From: VRUE01 sp963716245
GTDB taxonomy: Bacteria; Actinomycetota; Thermoleophilia; Solirubrobacterales; 70-9
Reading direction: 5' to 3'
Assembly (NCBI GenBank): GCA_963716245.1
Contig: OY970300.1
Coordinates: 310,001 to 374,000, forward strand
DNA: 64,000 nucleotides
The notes under the pieces are model-generated. The model was given only the letters and a program-made list of their open reading frames with translations, had not been told where the DNA came from and did no database searches. Each line of letters begins with the position of its first letter. The first letter of the stretch is position 1. The translations under genes and the position numbers were made by a program. Positions 10,504 to 18,993 of this stretch are shown here, in pieces.

Positions 10504-13500
10504 CTACGCGCCCGCGGTGAGCGCGGTCAGGACGATCCGCTCCTGCTCGCGCGCGTGCGCGACCGAGTACCCCTCGCCCGGGCTGGCCCTGGTCGGCCGC
10601 CCGACGTAGCCCAGCTCGACGCCCTCCGGCAGCACGTCGGGCAGGCGGCGGGACATCACCTTCCATGCCCCCATGTTGCGCGGCTCCTCCTGCGTCCAGA
10701 CCAGCTCCTTCAGGTTCGGGTAGGAGGCGATCACCTCGGTCAACTGCTCCTTCGCGAACGGGTAGAGCAGCTCGACCCGGGCGATCGCGACGTTCTCGGC
10801 CGCCTCGCGGCGCTCGCTCGCGTCCATGTCCCAGAAGACCTTGCCCGTGCAGAGCACCAGCCGCTCGACCTTCTCGCGGCGCTCGGTGGCGGCCGGGTCG
10901 TCGAGGATGAACTTGAAGTGCCCGTCGGTCAACTCTTCGGGTGTTGCGGCGGCCCGGTCGAGGCGCAGCAGGCCCTTCGGGGTGAAGACGATCAGCGGTC
11001 GCGGCTTCTGGATCAGCGCCTGGCGGCGCAGCAGGTGGAAGTACTGGGCGGCGGTGCTCGGGTTGGCGATCCGGATGTTGCCCTCCGCGGCGAGGGCCAG
11101 GAAGCGCTCGATGCGGGCGCTGGAGTGCTCGGGGCCCGAGCCCTCGTAGCCGTGCGGGAGCAGCAGCGTCAGCCGGCTGGTCTGCCCCCACTTCGCCTCG
11201 CCGGAGACGATGAAGCTGTCGACGATCACCTGGCCGGCGTTGGCGAAGTCGCCGAACTGGGCCTCCCAGAGGACGAGCGCTTCCGGGGTGGCGGCCGAGT
11301 AGCCGTACTCGAAGCCGAGGCAGGCGATCTCCGAGAGGGGGCTGTTGTAGAGCTCGAACGGGGCCGTGGCGCCGGCGACGTTCTGCATCGGGCAGTAGGG
11401 GAGCCCGGTCTTCTCGTCGTGGAGGACGAGGTGGCGGTGGGAGAAGGTGCCGCGCTCGGTGTCCTGGCCGGTGAGGCGGATGTGGGTGCCCTCCGTCAGC
11501 AGCGAGGCGAAGGCGAGCGCCTCGGCGTGGCCGAAGTCGATCCCGCCGCTCTCCAGGGCCTCGGTCCGCCGGGCGAGCGGCTTGCGCAGCTTGCGGTGGA
11601 CGCTGAAGCTCTCGGGCACCTCGAGCAGCGCCTCGTTCAGCTCGCGCAGCCGCCCGATCGGCACGGCCGTGTCGACCGGCGGGCTGGCGGTGCGGTCGAG
11701 TTCACCGGTATTCGAGGTGGTGCCGGTCGGGTCTTCGTAGTCGCCCAGCTCCATCCTGCGGCGGAGGTCCTTGAGAGCGGTCGCCATCTCCTCGTGGCGC
11801 TCCTCGCGCGCCCGCTCGACGTCCTCGCGCGCGACGACGCCCTCTTCGACCAGCTTCTCCGCGTAGAGCTCGGAGACGGGCGGGTGGGCTTTGATCTTCG
11901 CCGCGATAGCCGGCTGGGTATAGGCGGGCTCGTCGGTCTCGTTGTGGCCGTAGCGGCGGTAGCCGATCACGTCGATGACGATGTCGCGGCACCAGCGCTC
12001 GCGATAGGCCATCGCCAGCCGGATCGCCGCCGAGCACGCCTCGACGTCGTCGGCGTTGACGTGGACGATCGGCACGTTGAAACCCTTCGCCATGTCGGCG
12101 GCGTAGGGGGTCGAGCGGGCGTCCTCGGGGTCGGTCGTGAAGCCCACCTGGTTGTTCTGGATGACGTGGATCGTGCCGCCGGTGGTGTAGCCGCGCAGCG
12201 ACTGCAGGTTGAGCGTCTCGGCGACGACGCCCTGCCCCGGGAAGGCGGCGTCCCCGTGCAGGAGCACCGGCACCGCCCGCTTCGGCTCGTGCTCGAGCTT
12301 CGCGCCGTCGAGGTCCGACTGCAGGAAGCGGGTGGCGCCCTCGACCACCGGGTCGACGAACTCGAGGTGGCTGGGGTTGGGGTAGAGCCGGACCGCGATC
12401 TGCTCGCCCTCGTGGTTCTCGTAGGTCCCCTGGTGGCCGTAGTGGTACTTGACGTCGCCGGTGCCGCCGTGCGGGATCGCCGCGACCGCCTTCACCTGCT
12501 CGATCTGCTTGGAGCCCTCGAACTCGGCGAGGATCGACTCGACCGAGCGGCCGAGGTTGTGCGCGAGCACGCTGAGCCGGCCGCGATGGGCCATCCCGAA
12601 GACGACCTCCTCGGCGCCGGAGCGGGCGGCGAGGGTGACCAGCTCGTCGAGCATCGGCACGATCGCGTCGAGCCCCTCGATCGTGAAGATCTTCTGGCCC
12701 AGATAGGCCTTCTCGACGAAGCGCTCGAACTCGAAGACGTCGATCAGGCGCTCCAGCAGGCGGCGCTTCTCGTCCTCGGCCAAGGGCTGGCGGTGGGCGC
12801 CGGTCTCGACCATCTCGCGCAGCCAGGTGCGCTGCTGGTGGGAGGAGAGGTGCTCGAACTGGTAGGCGATCGTGCCGCAGTAGGCCTCGCGCATCCGCGG
12901 CAGCACCTCGAGCAGGGTCTCGCCGGGCACGCCGATGCGCAGGATCGAGGCCGGGATGCGCGCCATCAGCTCCGGCGTCAGGTTGAGGTTCTCGGGTTGG
13001 ATCGCCGGGTCGCCCTTCGGCTCCGAGCCGAGCGGGTCGAGCCGGGCGGCGAGGTGGCCGTGGGTGCGGTAGCCCTTGAGCAGCGAGGTCGCGGCCTGGA
13101 CCGCCCCGAGCAGCTCCTCGTCGGGCTGGGCCGGGGTCGGGGGGGCGGGAGCGGGGGCGCCGAGCGGCGGTGCCGAGGCCGATGCCGGGTGGGCGGTCGA
13201 GAGCGGCGCCGGGTCGAGGCCGAGGTCGCTCGCCGCCGACTCGTAGAAGGAGTCCTTGCCCTCGAGCAGCGCTTCGACGCGGCGCAGGAAGGCGCCGGAC
13301 TCGGCGCCTTGGATCACCCGGTGGTCGTAGGTCGAGGTCAGCATCATCGTCTTCGAGACGCCCAGCTGGCGCAGCCGCTCCTCGCCCGCGTGGGCCCACT
13401 CGGGCGGGTAGGCGATCGCGCCGGCGGCGATGATCGCGCTCTGGCCGCTCATCAGCCGCGGCACCGAGGCGACGGTGCCGATCCCGCCGGGGTTGGTCAG

Positions 13501-14634
13501 CGAGATGTTCGTGCCGTGGAAGTCGTCGGCGCTGAGCCGGTTCTCGCGGGTCCTCGTGATCAGGTCCTCGTAGCTCGAGTGGAAGGCGGCGAAGTCGAGC
13601 CCGTCGGCGCCCTTGATCGCCGGCACCATCAGGCTGTGCGAGCCGTCCTTGCGCTCGACGTCGACCGCGATGCCGAGGTTGACCGGGGCCCCCTCGATCG
13701 CGAACGGCTTGCCGTCGCGCTCCTCGAAGGTCCGGGTCATCACCGGCCACTCCTTCGCCGCCTGCACGATCGCCCAGGCGATCAGGTGCGTGAAGGAGAC
13801 CTTCAGCCCCCGCTCCCGCAGCGCTTCGTTCAGCACCTTCCGCTTCGCGTCCAGCGTGTCGACCGCGATCGTCCGGAACGACGTGGCCGTAGGCACCTCC
13901 CGGCTCTCGCCCATCGCCTGAGCCAACATCGCCGCCGCCCCCCGCAGCGCCTTCGCCTCGCCCGCGGGAGCGGAAGGGGCTGCCTGCGCCGGCCCGGCCG
14001 CAGGTGCGGCCGGCGCAGCAGCCCCACCTCCGTTCGCGGCTGCAAGCACGTCCTCTTTAGTCACCTTCGCCCCGGGGCCCGTACCTTGCACGCGCCCCAG
14101 GTCGACGCCGTTCTCCGCAGCTATCCGCCGGGCGACGGGCGTGGCCCTCACGTCGGCGGCCGCGGCGCTGGCCCCGGACCCATCGCCGCCGTTGGTCCCG
14201 CCGTGCTTCGACGGCGTCCCCTCCGCGGGTGGCGCAGGGGATGGGGGGGCTGAGGACGCCCCCGCCCGCAACGCCCCCCCATCCCCTGCGACAGGACCCG
14301 CGGTCGGGGCGTCTTCGTCCCCCACGACAGGACCCGCGGTTGCAGCGTCAGAACCCTCGGCCGTACCATCGCCACCGCCGGACTCGCCCGGCTCCATCTC
14401 AGCCAACGGCGCCCCAACCGGGACCTCATCGTCGACCTCGACCAGCAGCTTGGTGATCGTGCCGTCGGCCGGCGCCGGCACCTCGGCATCGACCTTGTCG
14501 GTCGAGACCTCGACGACCGTGTCGCCCTCGCTGACGAAGTCGCCCTCGGCGACGTGCCACTCGAGCACGATGCCCTCGGTGACCGACTCGCCCATCTCAG
14601 GCATCTGGATCTGCACGGTCGCCGTTTGCGCCAT
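10504..14634 (-). CDS. kgd: Multifunctional 2-oxoglutarate dehydrogenase: lipoyl, PSBD, E2 and E1 in one chain
   Basis: Encodes 1376 residues. Domains in order: lipoyl domain 6-82 with the lipoylation lysine K47 in TDKVDAE; a long Pro/Ala/Gly linker 85-160; a peripheral-subunit-binding domain 163-198 (ATPVARRIAAENGVDL); a second linker; an E2 succinyltransferase core 230-470 ending in DHRVIQGAESG; and a full E1 thiamine-diphosphate dehydrogenase 505-1376 (GDAAFPGQG then NNQVGFTT). It oxidises 2-oxoglutarate to succinyl-CoA in the TCA cycle. The E2 motif has Gln where ordinary E2s have Asp (HxxxDG), as in mycobacterial KGD. The mycobacterial and corynebacterial enzymes lack the lipoyl and binding domains present here. 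A palindromic element lies in the first linker (14223-14303). Start ATG at 14634; only 49 bp separate it from the divergent gene at 14684. Confidence 0.95.
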   Translation of the reverse strand: MAQTATVQIQMPEMGESVTEGIVLEWHVAEGDFVSEGDTVVEVSTDKVDAEVPAPADGTITKLLVEVDDEVPVGAPLAEMEPGESGGGDGTAEGSDAATAGPVVGDEDAPTAGPVAGDGGALRAGASSAPPSPAPPAEGTPSKHGGTNGGDGSGASAAAADVRATPVARRIAAENGVDLGRVQGTGPGAKVTKEDVLAAANGGGAAAPAAPAAGPAQAAPSAPAGEAKALRGAAAMLAQAMGESREVPTATSFRTIAVDTLDAKRKVLNEALRERGLKVSFTHLIAWAIVQAAKEWPVMTRTFEERDGKPFAIEGAPVNLGIAVDVERKDGSHSLMVPAIKGADGLDFAAFHSSYEDLITRTRENRLSADDFHGTNISLTNPGGIGTVASVPRLMSGQSAIIAAGAIAYPPEWAHAGEERLRQLGVSKTMMLTSTYDHRVIQGAESGAFLRRVEALLEGKDSFYESAASDLGLDPAPLSTAHPASASAPPLGAPAPAPPTPAQPDEELLGAVQAATSLLKGYRTHGHLAARLDPLGSEPKGDPAIQPENLNLTPELMARIPASILRIGVPGETLLEVLPRMREAYCGTIAYQFEHLSSHQQRTWLREMVETGAHRQPLAEDEKRRLLERLIDVFEFERFVEKAYLGQKIFTIEGLDAIVPMLDELVTLAARSGAEEVVFGMAHRGRLSVLAHNLGRSVESILAEFEGSKQIEQVKAVAAIPHGGTGDVKYHYGHQGTYENHEGEQIAVRLYPNPSHLEFVDPVVEGATRFLQSDLDGAKLEHEPKRAVPVLLHGDAAFPGQGVVAETLNLQSLRGYTTGGTIHVIQNNQVGFTTDPEDARSTPYAADMAKGFNVPIVHVNADDVEACSAAIRLAMAYRERWCRDIVIDVIGYRRYGHNETDEPAYTQPAIAAKIKAHPPVSELYAEKLVEEGVVAREDVERAREERHEEMATALKDLRRRMELGDYEDPTGTTSNTGELDRTASPPVDTAVPIGRLRELNEALLEVPESFSVHRKLRKPLARRTEALESGGIDFGHAEALAFASLLTEGTHIRLTGQDTERGTFSHRHLVLHDEKTGLPYCPMQNVAGATAPFELYNSPLSEIACLGFEYGYSAATPEALVLWEAQFGDFANAGQVIVDSFIVSGEAKWGQTSRLTLLLPHGYEGSGPEHSSARIERFLALAAEGNIRIANPSTAAQYFHLLRRQALIQKPRPLIVFTPKGLLRLDRAAATPEELTDGHFKFILDDPAATERREKVERLVLCTGKVFWDMDASERREAAENVAIARVELLYPFAKEQLTEVIASYPNLKELVWTQEEPRNMGAWKVMSRRLPDVLPEGVELGYVGRPTRASPGEGYSVAHAREQERIVLTALTAGA
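14223..14303 (+). repeat. Palindromic element family A inside kgd (in frame)
   Basis: Outer arms CCGCGGGT (14223-14230) and ACCCGCGG (14296-14303) enclose perfect 16-base arms GCAGGGGATGGGGGGG (14234-14249) and their complement (14274-14289), followed by the family box GACAGGACCC. It encodes about residues 111-137 of KGD, an Ala/Ser/Pro-rich linker segment, so the frame is kept. The 15-base box GACAGGACCCGCGGT is repeated 36 bases later at 14326-14340, giving a 12-residue tandem (TAGPVVGDEDAP, TAGPVAGDGGAL). Confidence 0.8.
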
Positions 14635-14683
14635 CCTTGGAATGAGTGTATGAAACAGGCGTGAGCTACTTCATTTCGAGAAC

Positions 14684-16675
14684 GTGAACTATTTCGTCAC
14701 CGGAGCCACCGGCTTCATCGGCCGCAACCTGGTCGAGCGCCTGCTTCAGCGCGAGGGCACCGTCTACGCCCTCGTCCGCGCCGGTTCGCGCGGCCGGCTG
14801 GAGGAGCTGCGCACGGCCTGGGGCGCGGACGGGGCGCGGGTCGTGCCGATCGCCGGCGACCTCTCCCAGGCCGGCCTCGGGGTCTCCGAGGAGGACCTGC
14901 TGACGCTGCGCGGGGTGGTCGACCACTTCTTCCACCTGGCCGCGATCTACGACATGACGGCCGGTGCCGAAGCGCAGGAGGTCGCCAACGTCGAGGGCAC
15001 CCGGCACGCGGTCGAACTGGCCGGGACGATCGAGGCGGGCTGCTTCCACCAGGTCAGCTCGATCGCCGCCGCCGGCCTCTACAAGGGCGTCTGGCGCGAG
15101 GACATGTTCGAGGAGGCCGAGAACCTCGACACGCATCCGTACTTCCGCACCAAGCACGAGTCCGAGCGGGTCGTCCGCCAGGAGTGCGCGCGGCCGTGGC
15201 GCGTCTACCGGCCCGGCATCGTCGTCGGCGACTCGCGCACCGGCGAGATCGACAAGATCGACGGGCCCTACTACTTCTTCAAGCTGCTGCAGCGGGCGCG
15301 CCGCGTGCTGCCCTCGTGGCTGCCCGCGGTCGGCGTCGAAGGCGGCGAGATCAACATCGTCCCGGTCGACTTCGTCGCGGGGGCGATCGACCACATCGCC
15401 CACCAGCCGGGCCTGGACGGGCGGGCCTTCCACCTCACCGATCCCAACCCGAAGACGGCGGGCGAGGCGATCAACCTCTTCGCCAGGGCGGCCGACGCGC
15501 CGCAGGCGGCGCTGCGGCTCGACCAGGAGATAACCGACCCGGCGACGACGCTGGTCCGCACCGGGTTGAGGTTCTTCCCGCCCGCCAAGCGGGCGGCGAA
15601 GATCGCGCTCGGCGAGCTCGGCATCCCGGCCAGCGTGCTGACCTACGTCAACTACCCGACCAGCTTCGACTCGACCGAGACGCAGGCCGCGCTCGCCGGC
15701 TCGGGCATCGAGGTGCCGCCGCTGGAGACCTACGCGGCCCGGGTCTGGGACTACTGGGAGCGCAACCTCGACCCCGACCTGTTCAAGGACCGCTCGCTCT
15801 CGGCGGCGGTGCGGGGCAAGGTCGTCCTGATCACGGGCGCCTCCTCGGGGATCGGCAAGGCGACCGCGGTCAAGGTCGCGGACGCGGGCGCGACCGTGCT
15901 GCTCGTCGCCCGCTCGGTCGAGAAGCTGGAGGAGACGAAGGGCGAGATCGAGGCGGCCGGCGGCATCGCCCACATCCATCGCTGCGACCTCTCCGACATC
16001 GAGGACGTCGAGCGGATGGCCGAGGAGGTGCTCGCCTACCACGGCCAGGTCGACGTCCTGGTCAACAACGCCGGCCGCTCGATCCGCCGCTCCGTCGGGC
16101 TCTCCTACGACCGCTTCCACGACTACGAGCGGACGATCCAGCTCAACTACCTCGGCGCGGTGCGGCTGATCCTCGCGCTGCTGCCGTCGATGCGGGCGCG
16201 CAAGGCGGGCCACGTCATCAACATCAGCTCGATCGGGACGCAGACCAACCCGCCGCGCTTCTCGGCCTACGTCGCCTCGAAGGCGGCGCTCGACGCCTTC
16301 GGCCGGGTGATCGCCTCCGAGGTCTTCGACGACGGCGTCCACATCACGACGGTCCACATGCCGCTGGTGCGGACGCCGATGATCGCGCCGACGCGCATGT
16401 ACGACATGTTCCCGGCGATAACGCCCGAGGAGGCGGCCGAGATGATCGCCGGGGCGATGGTGCGCAGACCGAAGAAGGTGGCGACCCGGCTCGGCACCTT
16501 CGGCGAGCTGCTCTACGCGGTCGCCCCGAGCGTCAGCGACCGGATCCTCAACACCGCCTACAAACTGTTCCCCGAGTCGCAGGCGGCGAAGGGCAAGACC
16601 GACGAGGCGCCGGATCGCCCCCCGACCACCGAGGCGGTCGCCTTCGCGCACCTGATGAAAGGGGTGCACTGGTAG
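14684..16675 (+). CDS. Two-domain fatty acyl-CoA reductase-like protein (NAD-binding_4 + SDR fusion)
   Basis: Encodes 663 residues. Domain 1 (1 to about 370) is an extended SDR of the thioester-reductase/epimerase kind, with TGATGFIG at 5-12 and YFRTK near 152. Domain 2 (about 375-620) is a classical SDR with TGASSGIG near 384, VNNAG near 459 and YVASK near 528. The same arrangement and length is known from bacterial fatty acyl-CoA reductases (Marinobacter type) and from mycobacterial multifunctional acyl-CoA-reductase proteins, which turn fatty acyl-CoA into aldehyde or alcohol with NADPH. Activity here is inferred. GTG start; divergent from kgd with a 49-bp gap. It stands alone and ends in a hairpin. 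Confidence 0.8.
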   Translation: MNYFVTGATGFIGRNLVERLLQREGTVYALVRAGSRGRLEELRTAWGADGARVVPIAGDLSQAGLGVSEEDLLTLRGVVDHFFHLAAIYDMTAGAEAQEVANVEGTRHAVELAGTIEAGCFHQVSSIAAAGLYKGVWREDMFEEAENLDTHPYFRTKHESERVVRQECARPWRVYRPGIVVGDSRTGEIDKIDGPYYFFKLLQRARRVLPSWLPAVGVEGGEINIVPVDFVAGAIDHIAHQPGLDGRAFHLTDPNPKTAGEAINLFARAADAPQAALRLDQEITDPATTLVRTGLRFFPPAKRAAKIALGELGIPASVLTYVNYPTSFDSTETQAALAGSGIEVPPLETYAARVWDYWERNLDPDLFKDRSLSAAVRGKVVLITGASSGIGKATAVKVADAGATVLLVARSVEKLEETKGEIEAAGGIAHIHRCDLSDIEDVERMAEEVLAYHGQVDVLVNNAGRSIRRSVGLSYDRFHDYERTIQLNYLGAVRLILALLPSMRARKAGHVINISSIGTQTNPPRFSAYVASKAALDAFGRVIASEVFDDGVHITTVHMPLVRTPMIAPTRMYDMFPAITPEEAAEMIAGAMVRRPKKVATRLGTFGELLYAVAPSVSDRILNTAYKLFPESQAAKGKTDEAPDRPPTTEAVAFAHLMKGVHW

Positions 16676-16719
16676 GAGGCGGGGTTGCCTCTCGGCGGAG
16701 GGGCACCCGACCGCCTCCT
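16674..16719 (+). terminator. Nested hairpin after acyl-CoA reductase-like gene
   Basis: Arms AGGAGGCGG (16674-16682) and CCGCCTCCT (16711-16719) enclose a second stem (GGTTGCCTCTC against GAGGGGCACC). The first arm starts within the TAG stop codon. The inner GCCTCTC/GAGGGGCACC pair resembles the arm ends of family B at 17111-17192, so this may be a reduced relative as well as a terminator. Confidence 0.6.
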
Positions 16720-16784
16720 GTCCTGAGCTTGAGTACTACGGAGGTTCCACATAGGCTTCTGGAAATCCTCAACCAGGAGGGAAG

Positions 16785-17093
16785 ATGAGGCTCAAGGTGG
16801 TTGTCGCGGCGGTGCTCGGGTTGCTCTTGATGGTGGGCGTGGCGGAGGCGCACAAGCTTCCGTACGGCGTCGCCAAGACGGAAATCAAACGCTTCACGGC
16901 AGACGTCTGCGCGGAAGCGGAAGGGTGCAGGAACTGGCGCGTCGGGCCGTGCCGCCGCCGCTCGCTGCACCGGATCGACTGCGTCTCGCAGCTGTTCTCC
17001 CGCGAAGGCGGCAGCTGTGGCTGGGTGACGATCGCGGTAGTGCCCGCCAACTCGACGGACGTGCGGATCCACCACAAGCGGATCGTCTGCTGA
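16785..17093 (+). CDS. Small secreted six-cysteine protein, function unknown
   Basis: Encodes 102 residues. Residues 1-22 form a clear signal peptide (MRLKVVVAAVLGLLLMV, then AEA-H cleavage). The mature part of about 80 residues has six cysteines (42, 48, 56, 66, 78, 102), suggesting three disulfides, and ends in Cys. An excellent ribosome site (GGAGGGA) lies five bases before the ATG, so strong expression is likely. No family is recognised by eye; the even cysteine count suggests a compact extracellular domain. The upstream gene ends in a terminator and the downstream side has a family B palindrome, so it is probably monocistronic. Confidence 0.75.
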   Translation: MRLKVVVAAVLGLLLMVGVAEAHKLPYGVAKTEIKRFTADVCAEAEGCRNWRVGPCRRRSLHRIDCVSQLFSREGGSCGWVTIAVVPANSTDVRIHHKRIVC

Positions 17094-17110
17094 CGCTTCA
17101 CGGCGACACG

Positions 17111-17192
17111 GGCGACACGGGGTGCCTCTCCGCCGGACTCGCGGCTTCGCCGCTCTGAGTATCCGCCCGTCGGAGAGGCACCCCGTGTCGCC
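17111..17192 (-). repeat. Palindromic element family B, copy 2
   Basis: Perfect 22-base arms (17111-17132 and 17171-17192; they begin GGCGACACGGGG and end CCTCTCCG) enclose, on the minus strand, ACGGGCGGATACTCAGAGC and an inner GCGGC/GCCGC hairpin. The core matches the one at 7088-7108 in 17 or more consecutive positions, while the outer arms do not match. It lies between the six-cysteine protein and the AGPS-like gene. Confidence 0.8.
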
Positions 17193-17218
17193 TTGAGCGC
17201 CTGCGATGCTGGATCAGC

Positions 17219-18826
17219 ATGACCGCGCGACGGCTCAAGCATTGGGGGTGGGGGTACGAGGACCAGCAGCCCTCGCGGGCGGAGGTCGAGGCGGCGGCTG
17301 AAGGCATTCGCGAGCGATTCGGCTTCGGCGGCGAGGTCGAGGAGCCGGTGCCGCTCGATCGCGTCGAGGTCCGCTCGCCGCGGCTGCGGGCGCCGGGCGA
17401 TCTGGGCGACCTCTTCACCGACGACGGGCACGAGCGGATCCGCCACGCTCTCGGCAAGGCTTACCGCGACGTCGTGCGGGGCTTCCGCGGCGAGTTCGCG
17501 AACCCGCCGGACCTCGTCGCGTTCCCGCGTGACGAGTCGGAGATCGAGGCGGTGCTGGCCTGGTGCGAGGCCGAGGGGGCCGCGGCGATCCCGTTCGGCG
17601 GCGGGACGAGCGTGGTCGGCGGGGTCGAGGGGCGCCTGGGCGAGCGCCCTTTCGTATCGCTCGACCTGAGCCGCCTCGACCGGGTGCTCGAGGTCGACGC
17701 GATCTCGCTGGCGGCGCGGATCCAGGCCGGGGCCACGGGTCCCCGGCTGGAGGAGCAGCTGCGCGAGCACGGCCTCACCCTGCGTCACTTCCCGCAGTCG
17801 TTCGAGTACTCGACCCTCGGAGGCTGGATCGCCACCCGCGCCGGCGGGCACTTCGCCACCCTCTACACCCACGTCGACGAGCTGGTCGAGTCGGTGCGGG
17901 CGATCACGCCGCGCGGGACCTGGCAGAGCCGGCGCCTGCCGGGCTCCGGCGCGGGACCCTCGCCCGACCGGGCGCTGATCGGCTCCGAGGGGATCCTCGG
18001 CGTCGTCTCGGAGGCATGGATGCGGGTCCGGCCGCGGCCTGAGTTCAAGGCCGCCTGCGGCGTCGGGTTCGACGACTTCCTCGCCGCGGCCGGAGCGATC
18101 CGCGAGATCTCCCAGTCGGGCCTGCACCCGGCCAACTGCCGGCTGCTCGACGCCCTCGAAGCGGGCACGACCGGCGCCGGCAGCGGCGAGAGGAGCCTGC
18201 TGGTGCTCGGCTTCGAGTCGGCCCACCACCCCGTCGACGCACCGATGGAGCTGGCGCTGGCGATCGCCCGCGAGCACGGCGGCGACCCCGGGGAGGTGCG
18301 GGGCCGGTCCGGTGAGGGCGGTGGCGGGGCGGTGGAGACGTGGCGGAGCGCCTTCCTGCTCGCGCCCTACCTGCGCGACACGTTCGTCGCCTGCGGCGTC
18401 CTCTCGGAGACGTTCGAGACGGCGATCACCTGGGACCGCTTCGAGGAGTTCCACGCCGCGGCGACGGGGGCGGCGCGGGCCAAGGTCGCCGAGGTCTGCG
18501 ACGCCCCGCGCGAGGGTCCCGGAGCGCCCCGCGTCAGCTGCCGCTTCACCCACGTCTACCCGGACGGACCCGCCCCCTACTACACGGTCATGGCGCCCGC
18601 CGTGCGCGGCGGCGAGGTCGAGCAGTGGGACGAGATCAAGGCAGCCGCCGCCGAGGCCGTGATCGAGTCGGGCGGCACGATCACCCACCACCACGCGGTC
18701 GGCCGCGACCACCGCCCCTGGTACGACCGCCAGCGCCCCGCCCCCTTCGCCGCCGCCCTCCGCGCCGCAAAGGCCGAGCTGGACCCATCTGGCATCCTCA
18801 ACCCCGGCGTGCTGATCGACCCATGA
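17219..18826 (+). CDS. FAD-binding oxidase, alkyldihydroxyacetonephosphate synthase-like
   Basis: Encodes 535 residues. The N-terminus RLKHWGWGYED is typical of AGPS-like proteins. A PCMH-type FAD domain spans about 95-275 with the pyrophosphate loop PFGGGTSVVGG near 121. The cap domain ends with HHHAVGRDH near 490, the histidine motif that AGPS uses in catalysis. In eukaryotes the enzyme makes ether lipids; actinobacterial homologues are common but mostly uncharacterised, so an ether-lipid role is only a possibility. The ATG at 17219 begins the conserved N-terminus. The stop overlaps the next small gene by ATGA, so it heads a three-gene unit with the nucleotidyltransferase module. Confidence 0.85.
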   Translation: MTARRLKHWGWGYEDQQPSRAEVEAAAEGIRERFGFGGEVEEPVPLDRVEVRSPRLRAPGDLGDLFTDDGHERIRHALGKAYRDVVRGFRGEFANPPDLVAFPRDESEIEAVLAWCEAEGAAAIPFGGGTSVVGGVEGRLGERPFVSLDLSRLDRVLEVDAISLAARIQAGATGPRLEEQLREHGLTLRHFPQSFEYSTLGGWIATRAGGHFATLYTHVDELVESVRAITPRGTWQSRRLPGSGAGPSPDRALIGSEGILGVVSEAWMRVRPRPEFKAACGVGFDDFLAAAGAIREISQSGLHPANCRLLDALEAGTTGAGSGERSLLVLGFESAHHPVDAPMELALAIAREHGGDPGEVRGRSGEGGGGAVETWRSAFLLAPYLRDTFVACGVLSETFETAITWDRFEEFHAAATGAARAKVAEVCDAPREGPGAPRVSCRFTHVYPDGPAPYYTVMAPAVRGGEVEQWDEIKAAAAEAVIESGGTITHHHAVGRDHRPWYDRQRPAPFAAALRAAKAELDPSGILNPGVLIDP

Positions 18827-18993
18827 AGTCCGAGCGGGAGCAGAAGACGAACGACCCCTGGCGCCTCAACGAGGAGGTCCGTCGAAGGCGGCTGCGAGAA
18901 GACGGCCGTCGTCCGCTCGCGGTGAACCTGTCGGAGGGCCTCGCCCTCAGCGAGTTCCTCTCGACCTTCGCGGGGAGCGCGCGGAGAGCTTGA
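18823..18993 (+). CDS. Small basic protein upstream of nucleotidyltransferase (candidate antitoxin)
   Basis: Encodes 56 residues, charged and rich in Arg/Glu (NEEVRRRRLREDGRRPL), ending SEFLSTFAGSARRA. Its ATG overlaps the stop of the AGPS-like gene (ATGA) and its TGA overlaps the TTG start of the nucleotidyltransferase (TTGA), so all three are translationally coupled. Small charged proteins placed this way before a MNT/AbiEii-like nucleotidyltransferase usually form a pair with it, in some cases toxin-antitoxin. The protein itself matches no family I recognise, and the antitoxin role is inferred from position alone. Confidence 0.65.
   Translation: MKSEREQKTNDPWRLNEEVRRRRLREDGRRPLAVNLSEGLALSEFLSTFAGSARRA

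Noticed and set aside
10555..14253. A 1232-codon open frame opposite kgd
   Set aside because: Antisense shadow of KGD; composition dominated by Arg, Val, Asp and Leu with no motif.
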